NCBI GenBank assembly: GCA_964607135.1
Contig: CAZSIV010000019.1
Span: 1 to 44,273, forward strand
Direction: 5' to 3'
Length of the DNA stretch: 44,273 nucleotides
Source of the DNA: Metaruminococcus_A sp964607135
Lineage (GTDB): Bacteria; Bacillota; Clostridia; Oscillospirales; Ruminococcaceae
Shown here one piece after another: positions 1 to 7,855 of the stretch. The notes below the pieces were generated by a model that saw only the letters and a program-made list of their open reading frames with translations, made no database searches and was not told the DNA's origin. Position numbers and translations under genes: made by a program. Each line of letters opens with the position of its first letter. Within the stretch, counting starts at the first letter, position 1.

Positions 1-18
1 TCGGTTAACCTTTTTTGA

Positions 19-44
19 ACCACGCGACTATCGCGTGGTTTTCA
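19..44 (+). terminator. Hairpin, probable terminator of a gene left of the window
   Basis: A 9-bp perfect stem (ACCACGCGA with TCGCGTGGT, 3-nt loop) is followed by TTTTC on the + strand. The gene it would serve lies outside the window. It sits just before a second hairpin at 57-86. Confidence 0.5.
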
Positions 45-50
45 GAATAC

Positions 51-89
51 AAAAACAAAAAACCGCCTAAAACAGGCGGTTTTTTGGTG
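51..89. repeat. 39-bp direct repeat, copy 1, containing a bidirectional terminator hairpin
   Basis: The hairpin AAAACCGCCT/AGGCGGTTTT has A-runs before it and T-runs after it, so it could terminate transcription both ways. The same 39 bases occur unchanged at 7298-7336. In both copies the repeat is followed about 14 bases later by TACAAAAAAGATA. The repeats bracket the accessory island beside ssrA. Confidence 0.75.
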
Positions 90-91
90 TT

Positions 92-422
92 TGTCTGTGG
101 GTTACAAAAAAGATATCTTGGCTTTTACCGGAAAAATTTAAACTCTTGTCAGGCCACATTTTCGTTCAGGATGCATTGGAATCCACCTGGAATTTAACAG
201 ATAAATCATGAACCAATCCACCTGCGAATGAGTCGATAAACATAGGCGTCTATGTTTGTTTTTGAGTTTTCAGTTTCACTTTTTGAACCCAAAACCATAG
301 AGATTGAGATTGCGGCAGTGTCTTGAATCCAGAACATGGACAAGTAAAGTTCACCGTGCGGAATTCATTTTTATAAAAGCCGCCCTTTAAAAAAGATTGA
401 TAGACGGCAGAAAGATAAATGA
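92..422. other. Intergenic, no gene seen
   Basis: No convincing coding sequence is visible. A short stem AAACATAG/CTATGTTT followed by TGTTTTT (about 238-258) is terminator-like on the + strand. No strong terminator was found for the adhesin gene that ends at 423 on the minus strand. Confidence 0.4.
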
Positions 423-3400
423 TCAATGTCTCCGCTTTCGGAACGCCGAGACATACACCGCCACCATGCCGAGTGCGGACAGCACGCAGAGAACAATCCA
501 GAACGATCCATTCCACCGGTCTCCTGTGTCGGCGTTCGGTATCGGTTGCCGATTTGGGTCCGTTGACGGATTGCTTGGATCGGTTGGTGGTTCGCTTGGA
601 TCGGTTGGTGGTTCGCTTGGATCTGTCGGCCGGTTAGGCCGTGTTTTGGTATTTGTGAACGCAACAACCGACTCTGTGTTTACTCTAATTGTCCCTGTGC
701 CGTCGGTCTCGGCTCCCGTTTCATCTGTCATCACTGCGATGTAGTCATGCTCCGTAAGCTCTGTGACCTTGTATTCCACGCCAGCGGGAAGCCCAAGGAT
801 GGTAACAGATTCATCGTGGTGAAGCCATAACTCACCGCCGTTTTTGATCGTTCCTACTTTGTCCTCACCATAGAAATAGTAGGAGAATTCACTGTCCGTA
901 TGGATCTTATCTCCTGTGAACGTGATCCGAAAATGGAACAAACGCAATGCGTCCTCAGCGTCGGGTTTTCCTTCAATGATTTTGCGAACAGTCAGCTGGC
1001 CGGTTTGCGAGGGAGTCTGTTCTTCATCCGTCACGACAACAACGTTTAACAGGCTGAACAGGTTGGTTAAGTCGGTATCGCCAAGGTCGTCAAAACGAAC
1101 GCCCTCTTCCGCACCGCCGTACTCCTTACCGGTCAATGCGTCGTAGTTCTGCTCGATACGGACGCGGACATAGCCTTCGTCTGTGATAAAATACGGCTTG
1201 AAAATCCGGCCGCCGTCTTCGTCGTGCAGGCCGTAATCCACCTCTGTATTTAATCCGAAATGCAGGTTCATACAGCGCGAAACGACCGTTCCGGTACCTT
1301 CGAGCACCGCGTCTTTCCAGTCGTTGAGCGCGAAATTATTGCTTGGTTGGGTTTGCATGGTGGCTGTAATATCTTGCAAGGTGACATCAACCTTATTATC
1401 CACGGCACACTGACGCATCGTTTGGGTCAAGCGGCCTGAACCCGCCATGACCGAGACGCCATCACCTTTTGTTCCAGCGTCTGCATAGATGGAATAGTTG
1501 CCCACAACCACCGGGGTGGTCGTAGAGTTGAGGGTGTGGCCGGACGGAGCTGTTTTTTCTTTGAGATAATAGGTTGTACCGGCTGCACCCCATTCCATCT
1601 GTGCCTGTCCATTTCCGTTTCCGGTTGGGGAAAAGACCAGCGAACCGTTTTTATCGGTCCTGCCGGAAGCAACCTGGTTTGTTGCTTCTTGATCGCTGTA
1701 CAGCGCAAATACGGCCCCACTAAGCGGATTGCCGTCCTGGTCTATCTTGAGCACCCGCAGTTCTCGGCGTTCGTTGGGAATGTAGACCATCGAACGCAGA
1801 CTGCGGTTAAAACTTGTCGGTTCGATTAGCTGTAGATTGCCATCGAGCGCGTTAAGCGCTTTCTGTATATTCCCATCTGTTTGCAGATATTCGCGCAACG
1901 CCGCGTAGCGGTCGACGTGTGTGATCAAGCCATCCCCGTTACTATCCGTCACATTGGGAATCAACGTGTTGAATGCGTCTTTTGAGATCACCCCGTAAAC
2001 CATATGCAGGTCGCCCTTTTCGGGATTGTTGAGTTTGTAGCGTGTGGCAAGGCCGGGCAAATCGTTCAACTGTCCGTAGAGACGATTGTTGCCATCATCC
2101 CAATCGAGGAACCATTGGGCGTTTTCTTTGTCCGCAGCCTGATGCAGCATGGCTTGTAGCACCGCCTCTTTTACAGCGTCGGTATCACTCTGGTCGAACG
2201 GCGCGGCGGGGGAGTCGAACTTGGAAAGGTTGCTGCCGCAAAGGGCAAGCCATGTTCCGTCCTTTTTTTGCAGTAGCGGGACGGCGATTGCAAGACCATC
2301 CTTCTGCTCTTCCTCGTCGATGCCGATCGAGCCTCCTGCAGTGATGTTCGCTACAGAGCAGGCGTATGCGCCGGTTGACCAGCGGTTCGCCACCGAGAGT
2401 TCAGCGGTTTTCGCGTTATAATGCAGCACGATGTCTTCCGGTTGTCCGCGGTAACCCCGAGGGGTGTTTGTCTCTCGTAGAATATAGTATTGGTCGCCGC
2501 GGTCGGCAAAGTTGAAGTAGCCATCGCCCTGCCTGAACAGAGCAATACCATTCTGGCCTGTTGTGAGGCTGAGCAGTTTTGGCTCATCAGGCTGCGGCTG
2601 CACATAAAAGGTTTCGTTGTCGGCGTTTGTTTCACTGTCGGTATAAAGGCATTGGATGCTCCCTTGATCCTTCGCGTTACAGATCTGTGCTGGATAAAGG
2701 TCAAACCCTACGCCTTTGAGTGGGTTGCCGTTTTGGTCGACCTTTTTAATCTGTTGATAGAGCAGAGGCTGCAGATTGAAGCGCAGCGCGATGCTCGAGT
2801 CGTAGTTGCCGCGTTCGAGATAGAACATCTTCAGCGTATGAGAAGTATTGCTGGCAAAAGTGCTTTCCGTCCATTGGGCGGCGTCCTCCCGTCCAGCCTC
2901 TTTATAGAGTTCCTTTAGAGTGGTATGCGTCACCATATTATCGGGATTGTCAGGATCATCTGGCACGCCATGGGTATCAAAGGCGCGTCCGATGTAAACA
3001 TCTCCCGTAGCAAAGTCAATCGTGCCATAAATTTCGCTGTGGATGCCTCCCATGTCCAGCACGAGCACGTCGTCGATGAACACCCAGACGTCGTCGTCAC
3101 CGGAAAAGCCGAAAGACATCGGCTCCTGGCCCTTCCCGGTGCTGATCATACCGTTTGCAGGCTGTCGGAAGTCAACGTTCACCGTCATACCAAGGTGGTG
3201 GTTCATCGTGTTGCCTGAGCAGGCAACACCCACGCTGTTCAGGCGCTCTTTCCTGTTCTGATCAGTTTGTAAGCCATTAAACACCTCACGGCCCGTGTTG
3301 AAGGGGAAAAAGTTGCCGATGCTTTTTTTACTGTCCGTACGCATTGTAGCGGGCGCGTCATAAAGAATAAAACGGCCGTCGCTCGACTCTGTCTGTTCCT

Positions 3401-4775
3401 CTTTAAACTCGGCAAAGTTCCTGCGCATGTCGTAGTAGTAATAACCCTCGTCATTAAGCTGGAACAGGCCTGTGACGTTTTCATAGGTTGTTCTGTATGT
3501 GTCAAACTTTGGATCCGGATCAAATAGGTATTGCAGGGATTCTTTGCCTGTCTTTATGTCCTGGCCCCACGTCCTAAGAACGGTTTTACTGAGGTTTTGG
3601 ACATCAAGCGAGGTGTATTTCTGATTTTGCGCCGCGTCGTGATCTCCAGTCAGCGCGTAGTCCCTGACCAGTCTATAAATTCCTTTCTCTTCGGCAGTTG
3701 CCCGGTCGTCGTTCAGCAGCTTTTCCGCATTTGTAAGGTTGACTTCGGGATAACCGCTGTCGTCTAGTGTATTCTTGACGATGTCTTCCATCCCAGCGTA
3801 ATCTTTACCATACTGGCAGTTTTCACCCGCACCCTTGTTCCAGAGCCCAGCGTGAATCATGCCGTCGCCAAAAAGAAGCAGGTGGCCTCTATTGATCCCC
3901 GCGTTCCAGTCTCCTTCGGTCGAATAGGGAGATGGAGACTGCGATAGAACGCCTGGATCGTTCGTTTCGTGTATATGTGAATCGCTTTTAGGTAGCATAT
4001 CGCTTTGAAGTGCCGTCGGCGTTTTACCGTAGTCCTGCACCCAATAATCGAACAGGTTGACCGTGACGTTCGACGGGTTCGCCGCGTGGACGGTGTGATC
4101 TGTAAGATCTAAGTCTTTGAGCGTTACCGTGAAGCTGAGAAGCTGCGGGTTTACATTTGTGTTGCCCAAGCCGTTTTTATGATCTTGCTCTTCGTTAGAA
4201 TTTACATAAATTCGGCAGTCTACGCCGTCACTGTTTTGTGTTACGGGAATATCCACAAAGAAAACAAGCTTTTGCTCATCGTGAAAAGGCGCCGCAGCGT
4301 CAGCTGGCGCCTGCCAGTAGTTGGAAATCGGCATCACGCCCCAATGGGCGCCCGAGCCATATTCTCTCGTCCCATTTTCGTCTGTCACATTCATTGGCGT
4401 CGTCTGAGCAACATTGGTGTTAAAACCAAACGTGCCGAAAACATTTTTGTCATCTCCGTCTGCGCTCCATCCTCGAAGCTTTTTGGGGAGGATGGTGTCT
4501 TTGATTTTCTGAATGACTTCATCCTTGCTCCAACTCTCCAAATCTGCAAAGCTGATCGATGCCTCTTGTGTCATCGTCTCATCGTATGCGTCCAGAAAGC
4601 TCCACTGATTGAGAAATTTTCTCCCCGCTGTTAAAGGTGGCGCGCTATTTAATTTCGCCGCGCTGAGCTCCGGCGTGGGTGTTGATGCGGAAACGTCATT
4701 CGCTTCGACAGCAAGCGCAAATCCGCCTAGTGGCAGCATAAGCAAAATGAGTGCCCATGCGAGCACCTTTTTCAT
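423..4775 (-). CDS. Large wall-anchored adhesin with fibro-slime and SpaA/Cna-B-type domains
   Basis: A 1450-residue exported surface protein, probably an adhesin or pilin-like protein. The start at 4775 follows AAAGGAGGAAGAGAA; an upstream in-frame ATG lacks a ribosome site. A signal peptide spans about residues 1-22. The middle holds a fibro-slime-type module (GDDDVWVFIDDVLVLD, then GGIH and TGDVYIG). After it come at least two SpaA/Cna-B-like folds, each opening with KxDQxGNPLxGxxFxLY; the second ends YYLKEKTAPSG. Near the C-terminus is an Ig-like module of the LPAGVEYKVTE type. A Thr-Pro-Asp-Pro-Ser repeat forms a wall spanner, followed by PNADTG, a hydrophobic helix and a KRRH tail. That is a sorting-signal layout with an atypical motif in place of LPxTG. 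No sortase gene is in the window. Ligand unknown. Confidence 0.85.
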   Translation of the reverse strand: MKKVLAWALILLMLPLGGFALAVEANDVSASTPTPELSAAKLNSAPPLTAGRKFLNQWSFLDAYDETMTQEASISFADLESWSKDEVIQKIKDTILPKKLRGWSADGDDKNVFGTFGFNTNVAQTTPMNVTDENGTREYGSGAHWGVMPISNYWQAPADAAAPFHDEQKLVFFVDIPVTQNSDGVDCRIYVNSNEEQDHKNGLGNTNVNPQLLSFTVTLKDLDLTDHTVHAANPSNVTVNLFDYWVQDYGKTPTALQSDMLPKSDSHIHETNDPGVLSQSPSPYSTEGDWNAGINRGHLLLFGDGMIHAGLWNKGAGENCQYGKDYAGMEDIVKNTLDDSGYPEVNLTNAEKLLNDDRATAEEKGIYRLVRDYALTGDHDAAQNQKYTSLDVQNLSKTVLRTWGQDIKTGKESLQYLFDPDPKFDTYRTTYENVTGLFQLNDEGYYYYDMRRNFAEFKEEQTESSDGRFILYDAPATMRTDSKKSIGNFFPFNTGREVFNGLQTDQNRKERLNSVGVACSGNTMNHHLGMTVNVDFRQPANGMISTGKGQEPMSFGFSGDDDVWVFIDDVLVLDMGGIHSEIYGTIDFATGDVYIGRAFDTHGVPDDPDNPDNMVTHTTLKELYKEAGREDAAQWTESTFASNTSHTLKMFYLERGNYDSSIALRFNLQPLLYQQIKKVDQNGNPLKGVGFDLYPAQICNAKDQGSIQCLYTDSETNADNETFYVQPQPDEPKLLSLTTGQNGIALFRQGDGYFNFADRGDQYYILRETNTPRGYRGQPEDIVLHYNAKTAELSVANRWSTGAYACSVANITAGGSIGIDEEEQKDGLAIAVPLLQKKDGTWLALCGSNLSKFDSPAAPFDQSDTDAVKEAVLQAMLHQAADKENAQWFLDWDDGNNRLYGQLNDLPGLATRYKLNNPEKGDLHMVYGVISKDAFNTLIPNVTDSNGDGLITHVDRYAALREYLQTDGNIQKALNALDGNLQLIEPTSFNRSLRSMVYIPNERRELRVLKIDQDGNPLSGAVFALYSDQEATNQVASGRTDKNGSLVFSPTGNGNGQAQMEWGAAGTTYYLKEKTAPSGHTLNSTTTPVVVGNYSIYADAGTKGDGVSVMAGSGRLTQTMRQCAVDNKVDVTLQDITATMQTQPSNNFALNDWKDAVLEGTGTVVSRCMNLHFGLNTEVDYGLHDEDGGRIFKPYFITDEGYVRVRIEQNYDALTGKEYGGAEEGVRFDDLGDTDLTNLFSLLNVVVVTDEEQTPSQTGQLTVRKIIEGKPDAEDALRLFHFRITFTGDKIHTDSEFSYYFYGEDKVGTIKNGGELWLHHDESVTILGLPAGVEYKVTELTEHDYIAVMTDETGAETDGTGTIRVNTESVVAFTNTKTRPNRPTDPSEPPTDPSEPPTDPSNPSTDPNRQPIPNADTGDRWNGSFWIVLCVLSALGMVAVYVSAFRKRRH

Positions 4776-4827
4776 TTCTCTTCCTCCTTTTGAGCAACAA
4801 CCTTTCAAAATTTAAATAATTAACTAC

Positions 4828-4855
4828 ATTATACCAAACGAGTGGAAAAATGCAA
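4828..4855 (-). promoter_or_regulatory. Predicted sigma-A promoter of the adhesin gene
   Basis: Reading the minus strand, TTGCAT and TATAAT are separated by 16 bp. The -10 hexamer lies about 50 bp upstream of the adhesin start. Confidence 0.55.
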
Positions 4856-5489
4856 ATTGTAAGAGGAAAAATAATGATTTTACAATACTGTTGTTACCCA
4901 CTTGCAATTTGTCGTTGCGCGACAATAAGTATAGAAGGTTTTTACTCGCCGCCTGTCTGGGTACGGACCAGAATTACTTTTATACCTTTCATCGACGGGC
5001 AATCCCTCTATCCAGAGTTTCCAGAAGTCGGCGAAACGATCGAATCGTACCTTTTGAGGCGGTTTTACTTTCTCTATCGCTGTCACACCACTACAACTTT
5101 TCAGAAAACAAAAGGCCGATATTTTCTTTTATCGTTCGTACTTGGTGATGTGGATCTTCAATTCTCTGTAAAGAGAAACGCTTATTTATCATCTACCATT
5201 TCGGATTTAAAAAAATGCCGGTTGAAAGCGACTGAAAGCATCCCGATAAAATTGGAGCTTTCCGGGACAATAAAAGATATGCTGCCGGCAGAATATAAAC
5301 ATCGTAAAACAATGATGCAGCATTCATCAGTATAACAACTTGTTGATGAATGGAAAAATCCGTTTGCATGAAAAACAACCAAACGAATTAATAAATATTC
5401 AGTGGTTTTATGTTGGGGTTTCACTTATATCATACAAGGCCCCTGAACAAAAAGAATGATATTCGCGTTTCAGCACACGGGTAATTTGA
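4856..5489. other. Intergenic, no recognisable gene
   Basis: Open frames of 60-161 codons exist on both strands here, but none has a good ribosome site, recognisable motifs or plausible composition. The region may be degraded accessory DNA between the adhesin and the IS3 remnant. Confidence 0.4.
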
Positions 5490-5919
5490 AGATCAGCCAA
5501 TCGACGAGTGCAGTGCCCCCGAGATAACGGACAGAGAATAAAAGCCCCAGGCGTAGAAAAACGCGAAATTACAGAAGCTGGCGTCGTTTTTGAAGCGGCG
5601 TCAGCTTTGATTTAAGCCGAATGCGCTCGTTGCTGTAAAACCAGATGAAGTCGTCAATGAGAGAACGAGCCTGAAAAAAAGAGAAAAGCTTGTGGCGGTT
5701 GATACATTCGGCTTTGAGAATGGAAAAGAAATTCTCAGCCATGGCATTGTCATATGGGGGTGCCCGTCTTGACATGGAAGGAGTCACGCCGCATTCTTTA
5801 GTTAGGCTGAAATATGCATGAGAGGTGTATTGAAAGCCTTGGTCGCTGTGGAGGTGCAACTCCCCGGCGGCCTTCTCTTTTCGCATAGCATCGCGGATGG
5901 TGTCCAGCGCTACGGCGCT
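5490..5919 (-). mobile_element. IS3-family remnant (right part only)
   Basis: The minus strand encodes the C-terminal part of an IS3/IS150-type transposase, with the second D and the E of the DDE triad. The bases after its stop (about 5490-5560, containing TGTCCGTTATCTCGG) could include the element's right end, but I cannot fix the boundary. OrfA, the first catalytic Asp and the left end are missing, so the element is dead. Its left junction falls inside an Xre gene, beside the inverted repeat CAGCGC-N4-GCGCTG (5905-5920). Confidence 0.6.
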
Positions 5920-6099
5920 GAATAGTTTGCGATGGTTCATATGGAATAAGTCTTCTAATTTGACAAGGACGGAATACGAAGGGGGCCTTTCTTCAGTTTC
6001 AATTAGACGGATCGCTTCGTTTGATAGTCTGGTCTTTTCTGCAACATAATTTATTGACCAGCCTCTTTTGATCCGTTCTTGTCGAATCATACGTGTCAT
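5569..6099 (-). CDS. Chimeric protein: Xre-type HTH fused in frame to an IS3 transposase C-terminus
   Basis: A 176-residue open frame. The start at 6099 is preceded by GAAAGGGAGAATA. Residues 1-63 are a Cro/C1-type helix-turn-helix (RQERIKRGWSINYVAEKT, then RLIETEERPPS). Residues 64-176 are an IS3-family integrase core with HSDQG (Asp86) and AENFFSILKAE (Glu122), but without the first catalytic Asp. The frame is intact through the junction. The HTH half faces a divergent Xre gene across a paired palindrome (6119-6163), so the fusion could still bind DNA, while the transposase half cannot catalyse transposition. It may equally be a pseudogene that happens to remain open. Confidence 0.7.
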   Translation of the reverse strand: MTRMIRQERIKRGWSINYVAEKTRLSNEAIRLIETEERPPSYSVLVKLEDLFHMNHRKLFSAVALDTIRDAMRKEKAAGELHLHSDQGFQYTSHAYFSLTKECGVTPSMSRRAPPYDNAMAENFFSILKAECINRHKLFSFFQARSLIDDFIWFYSNERIRLKSKLTPLQKRRQLL

Positions 6100-6118
6100 T
6101 ATTCTCCCTTTCTCAGAT

Positions 6119-6163
6119 TCCAACTAAAAGTTGTTATCTATGTCTTACCAACTTTTAGTTGGA
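6119..6163. promoter_or_regulatory. Paired operator-like palindromes between divergent Xre genes
   Basis: TCCAACTAAAAGTTG (6119-6133) is repeated in perfect inverted orientation at 6149-6163. Each arm is itself a dyad, CAACT-N3-AGTTG. The pair lies between the divergent starts at 6099 and 6181, where repressors of this type usually bind. Binding is inferred. Confidence 0.65.
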
Positions 6164-6180
6164 TTGTCAGGGGATATAGT

Positions 6181-6471
6181 ATGGATTTCAGAAAAAATTT
6201 TTCAGAGCGTCTTTCTACCTTACGAAAAAGTAAAGGAATTTCTTTGGCTGCTCTTGGTGAACACCTTTCTGTAGCTAATGAAGCAGTTCACTTACCTGAA
6301 AAAGGAAAGCGCTCGCCTGGCTTCGAGATATTATGCGCCCTCGCGGAATATTTTGTCGTAAGTCTTGACTATCTCTGCGGCCGAACCGACAAGTCCGAGG
6401 TCAACAGGCGAGTACTGTATATATATATAACTGAGCATATAGTATGTTATAACTGTATATATACAAATTAA
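6181..6471 (+). CDS. Xre-family HTH transcriptional regulator
   Basis: A 96-residue protein; the start follows CAGGGGATATAGT. The Cro/C1 helix-turn-helix covers about residues 8-62 (ERLSTLRKSKGISLAALGEHL, then PGFEILCALAEYFVVSLDYL). The usual ISxxExG turn is altered to VHLPEKGKRSPG, with Pro where the second helix normally continues. The last about 25 residues are Tyr/Ile-rich and encoded by A+T-rich DNA, so the C-terminus may be frameshifted or truncated. It is divergent from the Xre-transposase chimera and upstream of a lipoprotein gene. Confidence 0.75.
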   Translation: MDFRKNFSERLSTLRKSKGISLAALGEHLSVANEAVHLPEKGKRSPGFEILCALAEYFVVSLDYLCGRTDKSEVNRRVLYIYITEHIVCYNCIYTN

Positions 6472-6529
6472 ACTTGCTAAAAATTATAAAAAGATATAAA
6501 ATATTAACAATATATATAGGAGAATGATT

Positions 6530-7102
6530 ATGAAAAAGGTTTTACTCGCGGTTACCGCATTGTGTGTTATGCTGCCTCTTTTTGCCTGCTCTTTAACAAA
6601 AACGCCTGATACGAGTTTAAATTCCGATTCTTCCGATTTCTCCGATTCTTCTGTCCCGCAGCCTGATTCCAATTCATCTGATCCACAATCCAGTTCCGAT
6701 TCATCCGAACCCACAGACGAGATAACACTGGGAAGCACCTTTGCATTTAACGATTTAGAAATTACCGTTGGTACTGAAATAGGCTGGGATGTTATTAAGA
6801 ATCAATTTGCCAACGAAAATGGCAGAGATGTTATTGTGGTTCCTCTAACCGTTACGAATCTATCTGATGAGACAAATATGCTGAATATCTTCAGCATAAG
6901 CGAATATTCCCCGTCAGGCCAAGAGCTGGAGCAAATTGGCACCTATTTTGAAAATGATGTTTTCTCTATGGGAAAACTGCGGCCGGGCGCTACCGGGAAA
7001 ACAAACCTTCATATTCTATATGACAGCGACGGCGATTACTATCTGGAATTTGGACTGTTTTTAGGAAAAGCTATAGAGGTTAAAATCCCCGTGAAAAAAT
7101 AA
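6530..7102 (+). CDS. Secreted lipoprotein, DUF4352-like
   Basis: A 190-residue lipoprotein. I chose the ATG at 6530 because it lies 7 nt after AGGAG; an in-frame ATG at 6524 is too close. The signal peptide ends in lipobox LFAC (Cys20). A Ser/Asp-rich linker follows (about residues 25-60), then a beta-sandwich-like domain with the pattern of DUF4352 proteins (FAFNDLEITVGTE, VPLTVTNLSDE, LRPGATGKTNL). These are surface lipoproteins without a defined general function. It follows the small Xre regulator on the same strand, across a short A+T-rich gap that could hold its own promoter. Confidence 0.75.
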   Translation: MKKVLLAVTALCVMLPLFACSLTKTPDTSLNSDSSDFSDSSVPQPDSNSSDPQSSSDSSEPTDEITLGSTFAFNDLEITVGTEIGWDVIKNQFANENGRDVIVVPLTVTNLSDETNMLNIFSISEYSPSGQELEQIGTYFENDVFSMGKLRPGATGKTNLHILYDSDGDYYLEFGLFLGKAIEVKIPVKK

Positions 7103-7144
7103 AAAAATGTTTTGCCTTCTCCCCACCTCCCTGCCAGCAAATGA

Positions 7145-7273
7145 AGGGATCACATCCGGGAGACCGCGCGGCGGCTGGGACATTCCAAAAGTGAGATCAC
7201 ATGGAATACATACAGCCACCTTTATTCCCGCGAAGGGGAACGGGCAGCCGCCGTCCTGAATAAAATCAGATGA
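7145..7273 (+). pseudogene. C-terminal stub of a tyrosine recombinase (phage-type integrase)
   Basis: After an in-frame stop at 7142-7144, the frame reads RETARRLGHSKSEITWNTY and then SHLYSREGERAAAVLNKIR, ending at a stop. This is the end of a phage-type tyrosine recombinase: the GH(S) histidine box and the NTYSHL nucleophile Tyr are in the usual order and spacing. About 42 residues remain; the catalytic Arg box and DNA-binding domains are absent. It lies about 190 bp from the ssrA 3' end, a common integration site for such enzymes, so it marks a decayed integrative element. Confidence 0.8.
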
Positions 7274-7297
7274 AAATTCGTGGATCAATCGTGAGTG

Positions 7298-7336
7298 AAA
7301 AACAAAAAACCGCCTAAAACAGGCGGTTTTTTGGTG
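7298..7336. repeat. 39-bp direct repeat, copy 2, with bidirectional terminator hairpin
   Basis: Identical to 51-89, 7247 bp away. It lies between the integrase stub and ssrA. Its hairpin has a T-run on the minus strand and could terminate the ssrA transcript as well as the island's + strand genes. Confidence 0.75.
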
Positions 7337-7460
7337 CTTGCCAAGGCGATACAAAAAAGATACAAAGTATTTTTTTGCGCGTTTTAGATTAAATGTGTTA
7401 CAAAATGTGTTATTTGAAAAAATAGAACCCTTGGAAACCCTATGATTTCTGGGGGTTTGT

Positions 7461-7813
7461 TGGTGGAGGCGGGGGGAGTCGAACCCCCGTCCGAAAATCC
7501 GTTGCCAGGGCTTTCTACGAGTGTAGTTTATCTACAGAAATTCCCGCGCCCGCAAGCCGATAAACAGGCTGCGAAAGCGGTAGCCTTCGATACATCGACC
7601 GGGTTACAGGCTCGCCCGGAAGACGTTCACCACTCATGTGCGCCCAAGATCAGCCGTGGTACTCAAATCAAGGACGAGCCGCAATTATGCAGCGTAAGCT
7701 AAAGTTCTAGTATTAGATTTAGCGTTTATATTTAGGTGCGGCTTTTAAAGAGCTTCCGCCCGCTCTACTCGCTTACCAAGGCTCAGAATCCCCGTCGAAA
7801 CCTTTACGCCCCC
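7461..7813 (-). ncRNA. ssrA: tmRNA (transfer-messenger RNA)
   Basis: Rescues ribosomes stalled on truncated mRNA. The ends form a 7-bp acceptor stem (5' GGGGGCG with 3' CGCCUCC, one G-U pair) followed by ACCA, and a T-arm sequence GGGGGUUCGACUCCCCC is present. The 5' part has the conserved GUUUCGACGGGGAUUCUGAGCC. The reading frame ends GCU UAC GCU GCA UAA at 7685. After AUAAAC, the likely resume codon is GCU (7721-7723), giving tag AKSNTRTLAYAA behind the tRNA-borne Ala. The resume codon is inferred by analogy. It lies directly downstream of smpB, 42 nt away. Length 353 nt. Confidence 0.93.
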
Positions 7814-7817
7814 ATAT

Positions 7818-7842
7818 CAAAGCGGCGACAGCCGCCTTTTTT
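7818..7842. terminator. Small hairpin between smpB and ssrA
   Basis: GCGGC-GACA-GCCGC is followed by a T-run on the + strand and only TTTGATAT on the minus strand. It could weakly separate smpB from ssrA, or simply be a processing structure. Confidence 0.35.
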
Positions 7843-7855
7843 ATTTTGCCCATGT

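Noticed and set aside
560..640. Short tandem DNA repeat that could suggest CRISPR
   Set aside because: It encodes the Pro/Thr/Asp wall-spanning repeat of the adhesin; there are no spacers.
4850..5335. 161-codon + strand frame between the adhesin and the IS3 remnant
   Set aside because: No ribosome site, odd composition, no recognisable motif, and other frames are equally open in this stretch.
7461..7530. Stand-alone tRNA gene suggested by the T-arm and CCA end
   Set aside because: The sequence is the 3' part of tmRNA, with its 5' half and tag frame 280 nt upstream.
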